This document shows, piece by piece, positions 56,333 through 64,000 of a stretch of 64,000 bases of DNA. Location: NCBI GenBank assembly GCA_040905045.1, contig JBBDSH010000105.1, positions 1 to 64,000 on the forward strand, read 5' to 3'. The position numbers were made by a program, and so were the translations under genes. Numbering within the stretch: position 1 is the first letter of the stretch; each line of letters starts with the position of its first letter. The stretch comes from JBBDSH01 sp040905045 (GTDB lineage Bacteria; Pseudomonadota; Gammaproteobacteria; Eutrophobiales; Eutrophobiaceae). The notes below the pieces were generated by a model. The model saw nothing but the letters and a program-made list of their open reading frames with translations. It had not been told where the DNA came from and ran no database searches.

Positions 56333-57076
56333 TCAATCCTGATCGGATTGTTTTTCATCCACGGGACGGCCGGAGATGATCTTTCGGCCCGTGAACATGG
56401 CGGAGATGATACTGCCGCCTTCCTTTATTTCGGTAATGATAACACCGGCCACGTGTAGAACCACGACCACGCCGAGGATATAGAAGCTGTACAGGTGTAC
56501 GGTTATAAAGGGTTTACGGAAGCCGCGCATACTGTCGTAAGCAGCCTCGTCGTACATCGCCGGGGCGTAGGGCACCAGTGAATCGGGACTGACCCCGGGG
56601 GCGGCGACCCATTGCGCGATCCAGTGACCGACAGGCGGATAGAAAAGGTCGGTTCCGGCCAGGACCAGGCCGGTGACGGCCTGGAGTATAATTAGAAGAA
56701 ACAGAACCGCCACGCCAATCCGTCCTGCCGGATTATGGCCGAGATAATGTTCCGGATGCCCGGCAATAAATGCTGATAGATAGGAACGCAGTGCGTGGAA
56801 ATATCCTTTTCCGCCGGGCAGGACTGCCCGCCACCTGGCGTAACGATTCCCGAGAAAAGCCCATATGATGCGCCAGAGCAGGTTTAATGCGAAGACATAA
56901 CCGATCCAGACGTGAATTACCTTAAGTGTGATCTTGCCGTCATTGGATACATCAAGCGCCCCGGCATTGAGAATGATGAAACCCACAACCATCAGGGTAA
57001 TAACACACAGTGCGTTAATCCAGTGAAACCAGCGCGTGCCGGCATCCCATACAGGGTAGGATTTCAGGTCGGACAT
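56333..57076 (-). CDS. Cytochrome b561/b(hydrogenase-type) membrane subunit
   Basis: 247 residues, four predicted helices. It resembles Ni/Fe-hydrogenase and formate dehydrogenase cytochrome b. Likely haem histidines: RWFHWINA (about 16), VIHVWIGYVFA (about 55), TVHLYSFYIL (about 190) and VVLHVAGVII (about 204). It would accept electrons from the cytochrome c/flavoprotein pair or pass them to quinone. Gene order suggests a joint role with the next three genes upstream. Confidence 0.85.
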   Translation of the reverse strand: MSDLKSYPVWDAGTRWFHWINALCVITLMVVGFIILNAGALDVSNDGKITLKVIHVWIGYVFALNLLWRIIWAFLGNRYARWRAVLPGGKGYFHALRSYLSAFIAGHPEHYLGHNPAGRIGVAVLFLLIILQAVTGLVLAGTDLFYPPVGHWIAQWVAAPGVSPDSLVPYAPAMYDEAAYDSMRGFRKPFITVHLYSFYILGVVVVLHVAGVIITEIKEGGSIISAMFTGRKIISGRPVDEKQSDQD

Positions 57077-57111
57077 ATTGGTATTCCTATGCGTCTAATC
57101 ATGGATATCAG

Positions 57112-57354
57112 TTATTCAGGCGTGATGATTTCCGCCGGGTCCCAGTGCTCGTCGGCCTTACCGTCGACAAAACGCCAGGTGTCGTACCAGGTGGTTGTGT
57201 AAGTCTCGCCTTCCTTTTCGGGATGCGGCAGTTCCCGCGGCCGCATGACCGTGACCAGATCGTCTTCCGCCATCACGGCCACGATCTCGGTGGTGAGTTC
57301 GTCGCAGTCTTCCGTCGGTTCGCGCCCCAGGACCTCGGTGAAGAAATACACCAC
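57112..57354 (-). CDS. SnoaL-like (NTF2-fold) half-domain protein
   Basis: 80 residues from a GTG start at 57354 (GGGAGG six bases upstream). The C-terminal part TYTTTWYDTWRFVDGKADEHWDP resembles the last strand and helix of SnoaL-like proteins (DIFRxxDGKIVEHWD), but the first half of the usual 130-residue domain is missing. It may be a truncated gene or a very short variant. Position between cytochromes b and c is unusual. Confidence 0.6.
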   Translation of the reverse strand: MVYFFTEVLGREPTEDCDELTTEIVAVMAEDDLVTVMRPRELPHPEKEGETYTTTWYDTWRFVDGKADEHWDPAEIITPE

Positions 57355-57408
57355 TGCACACCTCCCGGCCTACGAAATCTTCATTTTCCCCGATGTTGAA
57401 CCATGGTT

Positions 57409-57433
57409 GTAGGAGCGGCGCCCCCGCCGCGAA
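57409..57433. repeat. Single REP arm, GTAGGAG family
   Basis: GTAGGAGCGGCGCCCCCGCC followed by GCGAA, a palindromic arm matching the pair at 4030-4111. It ends one base before the stop codon of the cytochrome c gene. Confidence 0.6.
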
Positions 57434-57757
57434 TTATTCGACCAGATAGTCCGCCAGCGCCTTGAGTTCCTCATTGGTAATGTTCGTCGGCTTGAAGGGC
57501 GGCATGGCGCGCAGGCCGTTGCGCACGATATAACGGATATAGTCGGCGTTCAGATCGTCGCGTTCCTCCAGTACGCCCTTGTCCTTGCCGCGGGTCACGG
57601 AGAGTTGCAGGGTGCCGGGATATTCGTAACCGGGGGCGTGGCAGTGAACGCAGTGCTTGTTGAAGATCTCTTTTCCGCTCCGGCCCTGTTCGGCGTAGGC
57701 GGTGGCGGCGCCGGCAAGAAACAGCACCAGTCCCGGCAACAGTATTCGTTTCATCAT
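57434..57757 (-). CDS. Small c-type cytochrome (PchC-like)
   Basis: 107 residues: signal peptide to about residue 22, haem motif CVHCH (about 36-40) and axial methionine in AMPPFKPT (about 85). It is the size and order of the cytochrome subunit of p-cresol methylhydroxylase and related flavocytochromes. It overlaps the flavoprotein gene by four bases, so the two are probably a complex in the periplasm. Confidence 0.9.
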   Translation of the reverse strand: MMKRILLPGLVLFLAGAATAYAEQGRSGKEIFNKHCVHCHAPGYEYPGTLQLSVTRGKDKGVLEERDDLNADYIRYIVRNGLRAMPPFKPTNITNEELKALADYLVE

Positions 57758-59325
57758 GACTGCTCGCCCCGCAGCTTTTTCGGCCAGATGCCGGATTTCC
57801 CCGGCGCGATGATGCCGTTGGGATCCAGGGCGTCCTTGATGGTCTGGTTCATTTTCATCAGGGCATTGTCGTTCCAGTTGTAGGTATTGGCAATCCGGTC
57901 CATGTAACGGATGTGGGTGCGGTATTCGCCGTAGCCCTCGGCCGCGGCCTCGTCGACGAGGATGTTGAACAATTCATCCAGTCTCTGCCGTTCCTCCGGG
58001 TCGTCCTTGTTGTAGACGATCACCACCACGTGATGCAGTTCGCGCCAGCCGATGGCCAAAAGGCCCAGATAGTCGAAACCGTATTCGCGCACGCGGTTGC
58101 TGACCATCCTGTATTGCTTGATGGCGTCCTTGCCGGTGATAGGGGAGACCGGCGAGAAACCCACGTGTCCGCCGCCGCCGTCCCAATTGAGGAAATTGAA
58201 TTCGGTCAGCTTGGGAATGCCCTTCATGGTTTCCGCCCGGTGCAGCAGGATGTCGAACTTGTTTTTGCGATCCTCGGGAAAATAGAATTTCGCGCCGGGG
58301 ATCTTCGAGAAGGCATCGCGGATCACGCTCCATAATGCATCGGTCACCGGCGGCGGTCCGTACAAGGCGCCGCAGAAATTCCACATGCCGATCTGCTGGT
58401 CCGCCATGATCTTTTTCGCCACGCTCGGCGGTATCGGTCCCTTGCCGTCATAATACTGGCTCTTGGTGGAGACCACGGCGGCGTCCAGCACCAGGCTGCG
58501 TACGGTGGCCGCGTTCTGGACGATATTGTTGACCTTGAGGGGTCGCAGGATCTCGGTGATTTCCTCGATGTCGTCCTCCCGCTCGAAGGTGATCAGGTAG
58601 GGGCGGTAGCCGGCCGGTTCCGGCATCAGCCAGATGCCCATCTTGGTGACAATGCCGAAATTGGACTGGGAAAAGATGCCGTCCACGTAGGGACCGAAAC
58701 CGTACTTGAACAGCTGCCAGGTATTGTTGCCCGGCATGGCGCCCATGCCGGTGCGCACCACCTCGCCGTTGGCCAGCACGACTTCCATACCGCATTGCAT
58801 CATGAAGTGATCGCCGTAGGGTGTGTAGCCGATACCGTGATCCAGGGCGTTGCCGACGACGCTGCCCCAGCCGGGGTCGGGAACATCCAGCCACAGCTTC
58901 ATGCCACGTTCCTGGATGTAATCGTAAAGATCGAAATAACTGACGCCCGGTTCCACCAGGGCGTAACCGAATTCCTCGTTCACCTCCAGGATGCGGTTCA
59001 TGCGGTTGAGATCGAGGACAATGGAACCGGACATCACCGGTGCGGCGCCGCCGTAGGCGAAGTTCTTGCCGCGGGAAACCGGCCACAGGGGGATGCCGTA
59101 TTCATTCGCCACCTTGACGATGGCCTGGATCTGTTCCACGGAGTCCGGTGCAATGGCGGCGTAAGGTTTGTATTCGCTCTCGTCGTTGCTGATGGTGTAG
59201 GGATCTTCGTAGGGAGAGATATCCTTTTCCGTGAAGACCCATTGCCGGCCGACAATATTGCCGAACTTTTCCAGCGCCCGGCTCATGGATTCCGGACTCA
59301 CGCCCGATGGTAATGGTGCCGTCAT
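57754..59325 (-). CDS. FAD-binding oxidase, vanillyl-alcohol oxidase / p-cresol methylhydroxylase family
   Basis: 523 residues with the PCMH-type FAD domain (N-terminal half; PDSVEQIQAIVKVANEYGIPLWPVSRGKNFAYGG, positions about 40-73) and the VAO-type C-terminal substrate domain. Members oxidise 4-alkylphenols such as p-cresol or eugenol and pass electrons to a c-type cytochrome, as present next door. No signal peptide is visible, in contrast to periplasmic PchF, so transport with the cytochrome needs another route. Substrate unknown. Confidence 0.9.
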   Translation of the reverse strand: MTAPLPSGVSPESMSRALEKFGNIVGRQWVFTEKDISPYEDPYTISNDESEYKPYAAIAPDSVEQIQAIVKVANEYGIPLWPVSRGKNFAYGGAAPVMSGSIVLDLNRMNRILEVNEEFGYALVEPGVSYFDLYDYIQERGMKLWLDVPDPGWGSVVGNALDHGIGYTPYGDHFMMQCGMEVVLANGEVVRTGMGAMPGNNTWQLFKYGFGPYVDGIFSQSNFGIVTKMGIWLMPEPAGYRPYLITFEREDDIEEITEILRPLKVNNIVQNAATVRSLVLDAAVVSTKSQYYDGKGPIPPSVAKKIMADQQIGMWNFCGALYGPPPVTDALWSVIRDAFSKIPGAKFYFPEDRKNKFDILLHRAETMKGIPKLTEFNFLNWDGGGGHVGFSPVSPITGKDAIKQYRMVSNRVREYGFDYLGLLAIGWRELHHVVVIVYNKDDPEERQRLDELFNILVDEAAAEGYGEYRTHIRYMDRIANTYNWNDNALMKMNQTIKDALDPNGIIAPGKSGIWPKKLRGEQS

Positions 59326-59330
59326 GTCAA

Positions 59331-59732
59331 TCAGCCTGTTAATGGTTTGTTATACGACCGGATCGTCCAGCGGTGCAGATCCCGGTCGATGCGTGTAATA
59401 CGGGTTTCCACCGCTGCACGGGATCGGAGCATGATTTCAAGACAGAAGTGGAAGGATTCCGTGGTCACACCGTGCAGGGTCAGGGGCGATTGCCGGCAGG
59501 CGTGTTTGAGGCCGTCGTTCCAGACGCCGGTCATGTCGCTCCGTACCGGCATAATGAAGTCCGCAGGCGCCCATTGCTCCGCAAGCCGCCGCGCTTCCGG
59601 AAAGCGTTCATCATAAAAGATGGTATCGCCGGTGACCGGTTTTCCGCCGGCACCAGCGGCAATCGCCGTGGAGAGCCCGTAGGGTATCAGCGGCAGAGAC
59701 AAGGCGGTTTTGATGAGTTTCCGTCTTTTCAC
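59331..59732 (-). CDS. Tat-exported hypothetical protein of the flavocytochrome operon
   Basis: 133 residues. A twin-arginine signal (KRRKLIKTALSLPLIPYGLS) ends in AIAAGA, after which the domain is soluble and contains three cysteines. I do not recognise a family. GTG start at 59732. Five bases separate it from the flavoprotein gene. It could be a subunit or a Tat carrier that takes the leaderless flavoprotein to the periplasm; that is inference. Confidence 0.7.
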   Translation of the reverse strand: MKRRKLIKTALSLPLIPYGLSTAIAAGAGGKPVTGDTIFYDERFPEARRLAEQWAPADFIMPVRSDMTGVWNDGLKHACRQSPLTLHGVTTESFHFCLEIMLRSRAAVETRITRIDRDLHRWTIRSYNKPLTG

Positions 59733-60001
59733 AATCGGATATTACGTCGCAACATCGGGAAGAGAAATCAAGATTGATATCCGGATTTATGCTGCTGCAT
59801 AAAACTCTCGGGCGGCTGTGCATGTCAGTTATGACTGGAATTATCGATTCTATCCAAACTTCGGCAGGTTGCCAATATCCCGGCTTTTGCCGGGACGAAT
59901 TCCTGTCCTGAAAATCGCCCGGGCCGGTCGGATCCTTGCGGATCTGTCGGGATATTTCATGCTATAAATGAAACGGATAAATATAGTGAAGGGGATGGCA
60001 C

Positions 60002-60244
60002 GTGACAATTGACTTCATAAGTACGTTTCTGCTCTGGTGTACGCTAATCAACTACGGCCTGTTGCTGGTGTGGTTTACGTTCTTTACGCTGGCCCATGAC
60101 TGGATATATCGCTTCCACGGACGCTGGTTCCGCGTGCCGGTCGAACAGTTCGACGCTATCCACTACATGAGCATGGCCGTATTCAAGCTGGGGGTCATTT
60201 TGTTTAACCTGACACCGCTCATCAGCCTTTATATAGTGGCCTGA
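60002..60244 (+). CDS. DUF6868-like small membrane protein
   Basis: 80 residues with two hydrophobic segments (about 6-28 and 55-78) and a charged middle including FHGRWFRVPVEQFDAIHYMSMA. GTG start at 60002 with AAGGGGATGG upstream. The DUF6868 family is widespread but uncharacterised. The 269-bp gap before it contains a CCCGGC/GCCGGG hairpin at 59879-59894 and nothing else I can name. Confidence 0.75.
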   Translation: MTIDFISTFLLWCTLINYGLLLVWFTFFTLAHDWIYRFHGRWFRVPVEQFDAIHYMSMAVFKLGVILFNLTPLISLYIVA

Positions 60245-60245
60245 T

Positions 60246-60704
60246 TCAGTCAGCGTATTTTTCCAGCATTTCCGATATGAAGGCGGACCAGACCTCGTCG
60301 GGTTCCCATACCGACTGCATGGGCGTAAAGGCTTCCTCTATGGATCGTTCTTTCCTGATGGCATGATACAGGCCGAGAAAAGTGGAAACGCGCATGTTGG
60401 CGGCGCAGTGGATGTGGATCATTTTCTCCCGGTTTGCATCCATGGCGTCGGAGAATTTCAACAGATCGTCTTCCGTGGGGGCATCGAACTGCACCGGGAT
60501 GTGTATGTATTCCATGCCCAGGCTTTCAACCAGACCGGTCTCGTCTTCGAGAGAATAGCGCGGGTCGTCGTGCAGGGCGAGATTGATGATGACCTCATAA
60601 CCTTCCTCGGCCAGGGCGCGTAACTGCTCCTCCGTCGGCTGGCCGGAGGTGGTCAGTGAGGTTTTGACGGCCCGAAAATTGTATATGTCGCTGGAGTACG
60701 CCAT
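60246..60704 (-). CDS. Beta-lactamase-hydrolase-type protein tyrosine phosphatase domain protein
   Basis: 152 residues. N-terminal YNFRAVKTSLTTSGQPTEEQL and the loop IHCAANMRVSTFLGLYHAIR (about 99-118) define this phosphatase-like family. The catalytic P-loop of typical phosphatases is C-X5-R; here it is C-X4-R (HCAANMR), so normal activity is uncertain. Convergent with the DUF6868 gene, two bases apart. Confidence 0.8.
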   Translation of the reverse strand: MAYSSDIYNFRAVKTSLTTSGQPTEEQLRALAEEGYEVIINLALHDDPRYSLEDETGLVESLGMEYIHIPVQFDAPTEDDLLKFSDAMDANREKMIHIHCAANMRVSTFLGLYHAIRKERSIEEAFTPMQSVWEPDEVWSAFISEMLEKYAD

Positions 60705-60768
60705 TCCGTTAACGTGCGAGAAGGGTGATAATTACAGTTAAATATAGAATGATTTCCGGGAGAAAACA

Positions 60769-61164
60769 ATGTTTCAGGGTTCCTGTCTTTGCGGCGCGGT
60801 GAAATATGAATTTGACGCGGCTCCGGAATATACCGGGCATTGCCATTGCGCCATGTGCCGCAAGGCGCACGGGGCGGCATTCGGAACCTACGCCATTATC
60901 CCGAAAGAGAGTTTTCGTTTTACCGGCGGGCTGGATAGTATTGCGGAGTACTGTTCATCTCCGGGTATAGTGAGGACGTTTTGCCGGCATTGCGGATCGA
61001 CGCTGCAGTTTATCCGTGAGGACAGGGGAGACCTGGGCGTGACTGTCGGTACCATCGATTCGGGTCCGGAACTGGAACTCAACTTCCAGGTCTGGACCAG
61101 CGTGCGGGCCGACTGGGGCAGGATCGATGACGATCTGCCGTCGTATGAAACCGATCTCTGGTAA
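60769..61164 (+). CDS. GFA (CENP-V) family zinc protein
   Basis: 131 residues, the glutathione-dependent formaldehyde-activating enzyme fold. Zinc ligands: CLCG (5-7), GHCHCAMC (about 27-34) and FCRHCGSTL (about 70-78). Most members do not have proven formaldehyde-activating activity, so the role is unknown, though a C1 function would suit the serine-cycle genes. GGGAG before the ATG at 60769. Ends one base before the N-run. Confidence 0.88.
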   Translation: MFQGSCLCGAVKYEFDAAPEYTGHCHCAMCRKAHGAAFGTYAIIPKESFRFTGGLDSIAEYCSSPGIVRTFCRHCGSTLQFIREDRGDLGVTVGTIDSGPELELNFQVWTSVRADWGRIDDDLPSYETDLW

Positions 61165-61264
61165 NNNNNNNNNNNNNNNNNNNNNNNNNNNNNNNNNNNN
61201 NNNNNNNNNNNNNNNNNNNNNNNNNNNNNNNNNNNNNNNNNNNNNNNNNNNNNNNNNNNNNNNN
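61165..61264. other. Assembly gap of 100 N
   Basis: A 100-N run between the GFA and RidA genes. Unlike the first gap, no duplicated sequence flanks it, so missing sequence is likely. Confidence 0.95.
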
Positions 61265-61275
61265 GAGAATAAACC

Positions 61276-61671
61276 ATGAAAAAACGCAAAATCAATCCCT
61301 GGGCTTGGCAGGATCGCCTCGGCTTCGTTCAGGCCAATGAGGTCACGAATCCGGAACGAATTCTGTATTGTTCCGGCCAGACCTCCGTGGACGCCGACGG
61401 CAGGCTCATGCACCCGGACGATATGAAAGGGCAGCTCAATCAGGCACTGGATAACGTCGTGGCGGTGCTGAACGAGGCGGGCATGGACCTTTCCAACGTC
61501 ACACGCCTGAACGTCTATACCACGGATGTGGATGCGTTAATGGAAGTGCACGATGATATTGTCCATCGTTTCGACGAGGCCGGCGGGCGCCATGCCGGAA
61601 CACTGGTGGGTGTCACCCGGCTGGCCTTTCCCGGCATGCTGGTGGAACTGGAAGCCACGGCTGTGGCGTAA
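61276..61671 (+). CDS. RidA-family reactive-imine deaminase
   Basis: 131 residues of the YjgF/YER057c/UK114 family, which hydrolyse reactive enamines/imines from PLP enzymes. Trp/Gly-rich start KRKINPWAWQDRLGFVQANE is a variant N-terminus; the body has ILYCSGQTSVDADGRLMHP and VTRLAFPGMLVELEATAVA. The arginine typical of active RidA (in RxxV/A) is not obvious at the usual position. The ATG at 61276 lies 12 bp after the N-run. Confidence 0.88.
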   Translation: MKKRKINPWAWQDRLGFVQANEVTNPERILYCSGQTSVDADGRLMHPDDMKGQLNQALDNVVAVLNEAGMDLSNVTRLNVYTTDVDALMEVHDDIVHRFDEAGGRHAGTLVGVTRLAFPGMLVELEATAVA

Positions 61672-61683
61672 AAAATAAAGGGC

Positions 61684-61830
61684 TCTTCGGAGAATTTGTG
61701 GGCATCTGGAAAAGCGATGGTTGATCTCGCCAAGGGCGCCAAGCACGCAAAGGAATGATGGATTTTTACCTCTTTGCGAACTTTGCGCGTTCTGCGAGAT
61801 CCTTTTGAAAAACCAACCCTGAAAACCGGG
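61684..61830 (+). repeat. Composite CGCAAAG hairpin element, copy C
   Basis: About 147 bp with both outer flanks: TTCGGAGAATTTGTGGGCAT on the left and TTGAAAAACCAACCCTGAAA on the right. The core is ATGGATTTTTACCTCTTTGC. It is the most complete plus-strand copy, between the RidA gene and dinB. Confidence 0.8.
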
Positions 61831-61939
61831 CATGATTTCTTACTCTGCGGCCTTAAAAAATGACTGTTTGTCATGGAGTTGGCGGTCATGGCGAGCGGAT
61901 ATCACCCAGAGATTCTGCTGACGGGCCAAATAAGCAGCT

Positions 61940-61983
61940 CCCCTTTTAAGGGGAAGTCAAGATTGAAAGTTCTCTAAAAGTTC
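61940..61983 (+). promoter_or_regulatory. Hairpin and GTTC-N7-GTTC (LexA-like) box upstream of dinB
   Basis: CCCCTT-TT-AAGGGG at 61940-61953 is a short hairpin. GTTC (61969-61972), seven bases, GTTC (61980-61983) follows, 19 bp before the start codon. GTTC-N7-GTTC is the direct-repeat LexA site of alphaproteobacteria, and a translesion polymerase is a natural SOS target. The usual gammaproteobacterial CTGT-N8-ACAG is not seen here. Confidence 0.4.
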
Positions 61984-62002
61984 TCCTATACTTCGGAGTC
62001 CC

Positions 62003-63286
62003 ATGCCGGACTCCCGCGACAAGTATTGCTGGCCCCGTTTCATCGCCTTTGTCGATATGAACGCTTTTTTTGCGTCCATCGAGCAGGACGACAACCCCGG
62101 CTTCCGCGGTCGGCCCATCGGGGTAACCAACGGTAAAACAGGCACTTGCATCATCACCTGTTCCTACGAGGCGCGCGCCTTCGGTATTCATACGGGCATG
62201 CGGCTAAAGGAAGCGCGGCGGCTGTGCCCGCAATTCATCCAGGTGCCGGCGCGGCCGGAGCGTTACGCGGCGGTGTCCACCGCCATCATGGAGGCGCTGC
62301 AGGCCGTCAGCCCGGACGTGGAGGTGTTTTCCGTGGACGAGGCCTTTCTGGATCTGACCCGCTGCCAGCATTACTGGAACCGGCCGCCGGAGGCCATGGG
62401 CCGCCTGATCAAGGACTGCGTCCGGGAGGTGTCGGGATTGCTTTGTTCGGTGGGTCTCTCCGGCGACAAGACCACGGCCAAGTACGCCGGCAAGCTGCAA
62501 AAGCCGGACGGCCTGGTAGTGATCCCGCCCCGGGAAGCGGCCGAACGTCTGCGGGATGTGCCGGTTATGGAATTGTGCGGCATCAACAAGGGCATTGCCG
62601 CTTTTCTGGCGCAGCGGGAGGCGTTTACCTGCGGCGACGTGGCGAGGTTGCCCGTGAGCGTGCTGGGCAAACGCTTCGGCAATCCGGGCCGGCGTATCTG
62701 GAAGATGTGCCGGGGCGAGGATCCGGCCAAAGTGGAAACCAATATTCAGCCGCCGAAAAGCATCGGCCACGGCAAGGTCATGCCGCCGAATACAAAGGAT
62801 CGCGACATTATCCATATGTACCTTATTCATATGGCCGAGAAGGTGGCGCAGCGGCTGCGGCAGCATGCGCTGGTGGCTCAGCATTACTTTGTCGGTCTGC
62901 GCGGCAGGGACGACTGGATCGGCGGCAACAAGCTGAAGACGCCGTTTCCCACCAACGACAGCCGGCCGTTGCTGGCCTTGTGCCGGACCGTGCTTTATCA
63001 GTACTGGCAAGGCGAAGGCATCTTCCAGGTACAGATCACGGCGCTGGACCCGAGGCCCGAGCATGGCCAGATGGATTTATTCGGTGAGGGTGATAACCGC
63101 ATGCAACGGCTCAACCAGGCCATGGATCGCATCAACCGGCGCTTCGGTGAATTCAGCCTGTCGCCGGCCAACCTGTTAAACCGTTCCGACATGCCCAATG
63201 TCATCGCGCCGGCCTGGAAACCGTATGGCCACCGGCAGACGATTGTTCCCACGGTGGCGGGGAAGAGAGTAAAGAGTCAGGAGTAA
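62003..63286 (+). CDS. Y-family DNA polymerase (DinB/Pol IV-like)
   Basis: 427 residues, a translesion polymerase. Catalytic carboxylates: D12 region in FVDMNAFFASIEQ (about 12-24) and SVDEAFLDLTRC (about 111-122). A helix-hairpin-helix thumb and a little-finger domain follow, with the KDRDIIHMYLIHMAEKVAQRLR stretch (positions about 260-281) typical of the longer Pol Y branch in this group. The stop codon lies within GTGAGGN repeats. ATG at 62003. Confidence 0.92.
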   Translation: MPDSRDKYCWPRFIAFVDMNAFFASIEQDDNPGFRGRPIGVTNGKTGTCIITCSYEARAFGIHTGMRLKEARRLCPQFIQVPARPERYAAVSTAIMEALQAVSPDVEVFSVDEAFLDLTRCQHYWNRPPEAMGRLIKDCVREVSGLLCSVGLSGDKTTAKYAGKLQKPDGLVVIPPREAAERLRDVPVMELCGINKGIAAFLAQREAFTCGDVARLPVSVLGKRFGNPGRRIWKMCRGEDPAKVETNIQPPKSIGHGKVMPPNTKDRDIIHMYLIHMAEKVAQRLRQHALVAQHYFVGLRGRDDWIGGNKLKTPFPTNDSRPLLALCRTVLYQYWQGEGIFQVQITALDPRPEHGQMDLFGEGDNRMQRLNQAMDRINRRFGEFSLSPANLLNRSDMPNVIAPAWKPYGHRQTIVPTVAGKRVKSQE

Positions 63287-63440
63287 GGAGTAAGGAGTGA
63301 GGTGAAAAGTAACAAGTCACAAGTCACAAGTCACAAGTTACAATTGTTGCATTACAGTGTCTTCCGACGGATGATCCATAACACCGGTTGCGAATCACGA
63401 GCCACCAGCCACGAGCCACGAGCCACGAGCCACGAGTCAC
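63278..63440. repeat. Three heptad classes stacked: GTGAGGN, AAGTNAC and GAGCCAC
   Basis: GTAAGGA/GTGAGGT words at 63278-63304 (overlapping the dinB stop), AAGTCAC/AAGTTAC words at 63307-63342, then GAGCCAC words at 63397-63440. Each is a single arm. The tracts are adjoining or separated by about 50 bp of unique sequence. It fills the 162-bp gap before the DUF3750 gene. Confidence 0.8.
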
Positions 63441-63448
63441 AAGCCCGA

Positions 63449-64000
63449 ATGAACAAAATCCTGTCACGTTGTCTCGCCGCCTTTTTCATCCTTGCTTTGA
63501 TCGGACCGGTGATCGTTGCCTGCGGCGGCAACATCAAACTGGTGGACGACTGGCGCACGGCGGATCGTTCTTCCACCGGCATTGCACCGGATCCGGAACA
63601 GGTGCGCGAGGCGGTGGTTCAGGTTTATGCTGCGCGCGCGTTTGAGTGGCGCGGGATTTTTGCTGTGCATACCTGGATCGTGACCAAGAAGGCGGATACG
63701 GATCATTATCGGGTGCACCAGGTGGTCGGTTTTCGTCATTATCGCGGCCTGCCGGCGCTTATGTCGGAACGGGATATCCCGGATCGCTCCTGGTTCGGCC
63801 AGACCGGCCGGGTACTGGTGGACCTCCGCGGTCCCGAGGCGGAGGCGGTTATCGATGACATTATCGCGGCCGTGGAAAACTACCCCTATCGTGATGATTA
63901 CCGGGTCTGGCCGGGGCCCAACAGCAATACCTTTACGGCCTGGGTCGGGCGTGAAGTGCCGCAACTGCGTCTGGATCTGCCGCCCACGGCCATCGGCAAG
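63449..64000 (+). CDS. DUF3750 domain-containing protein, 3' end beyond the window
   Basis: 184 residues visible, open to the end of the window. A signal anchor (about 5-27) with a LIGPVIVACGG end may be a lipoprotein or membrane helix. Then follows RAFEWRGIFAVHTWIVTKK and HYRVHQVVGFRHYRGLP, hallmarks of DUF3750. Function unknown. ATG at 63449 just after the repeats. Confidence 0.85.
   Translation, partial: MNKILSRCLAAFFILALIGPVIVACGGNIKLVDDWRTADRSSTGIAPDPEQVREAVVQVYAARAFEWRGIFAVHTWIVTKKADTDHYRVHQVVGFRHYRGLPALMSERDIPDRSWFGQTGRVLVDLRGPEAEAVIDDIIAAVENYPYRDDYRVWPGPNSNTFTAWVGREVPQLRLDLPPTAIGK

Overview
The window looks like part of a GC-rich gammaproteobacterial chromosome, probably from a metagenome assembly (two 100-N gaps; one is flanked by an exact 55-bp duplication typical of unmerged contig ends). 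Gammaproteobacterial hallmarks are the trpS-scpA-scpB-rluB run, the secG / tRNA-Leu(GAG) / nuoA-N order, AceK beside a phosphorylatable isocitrate dehydrogenase, and YajQ. I cannot name the genus. Chemolithoautotrophic or methylotrophic relatives are plausible from the serine-cycle genes, but no methanol, methane or sulfur oxidation gene lies in the window.

Layout. 1-7000: housekeeping genes (YciO-type protein, trpS, scpAB, rluB, an endonuclease III relative, tpiA, secG). 7269-7353: tRNA-Leu. 7877-23132: complete 14-gene nuoA-N operon (respiratory complex I). 23387-25371 (minus): psd, then a PCu(A)C copper chaperone and a Sco protein. 25599-32897: translationally coupled Mrp/Mnh-type cation/proton antiporter operon with three NuoL/M/N-like subunits and a fused MbhD-E-MnhB subunit that seems to start at a non-standard codon. 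32895-34056: a REP array of 98-bp units built around a RAYT transposase gene. 34060-39387 (minus): yajQ, DUF3301, apbE, aceK, icd. 39611-41020: SAM-II riboswitch candidate and metZ. 41427-49912: serine-cycle operon sgaA-mcl-mtkA-mtkB-hprA-ppc, which turns glyoxylate, CO2 and C3 units into malyl-CoA and back. 49913-55199: toxin-antitoxin island around katG (BrnTA, orphan HicB, BrnA fragment, decayed copy and intact VapBC). 55289-59732 (minus): flavocytochrome cluster (PCMH/VAO-type flavoprotein, cytochrome c, SnoaL-like half domain, cytochrome b, TauD-like dioxygenase). 60002-64000: small genes, a GFA-family protein, RidA, a Y-family polymerase and the start of a DUF3750 gene.

The most unusual feature is in the gaps between genes. 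Nearly every intergenic space above about 60 bp, including gaps inside the nuo and serine-cycle operons, holds an element made of degenerate short repeats (mostly heptads). The commonest form is two arms in opposite orientation around a unique core, so each can fold into a long hairpin. At least five word families (GTGAGGN, GAGCCAC, AAGTNAC, AAGGTTC, CGCAAAG) share this design, some nested in one another or interrupted by REP elements. Three copies of the CGCAAAG type also share conserved flanks and core, like a mobile element of about 145 bp. A separate 273-bp MITE-like element with 24-bp inverted ends sits just before the tRNA.
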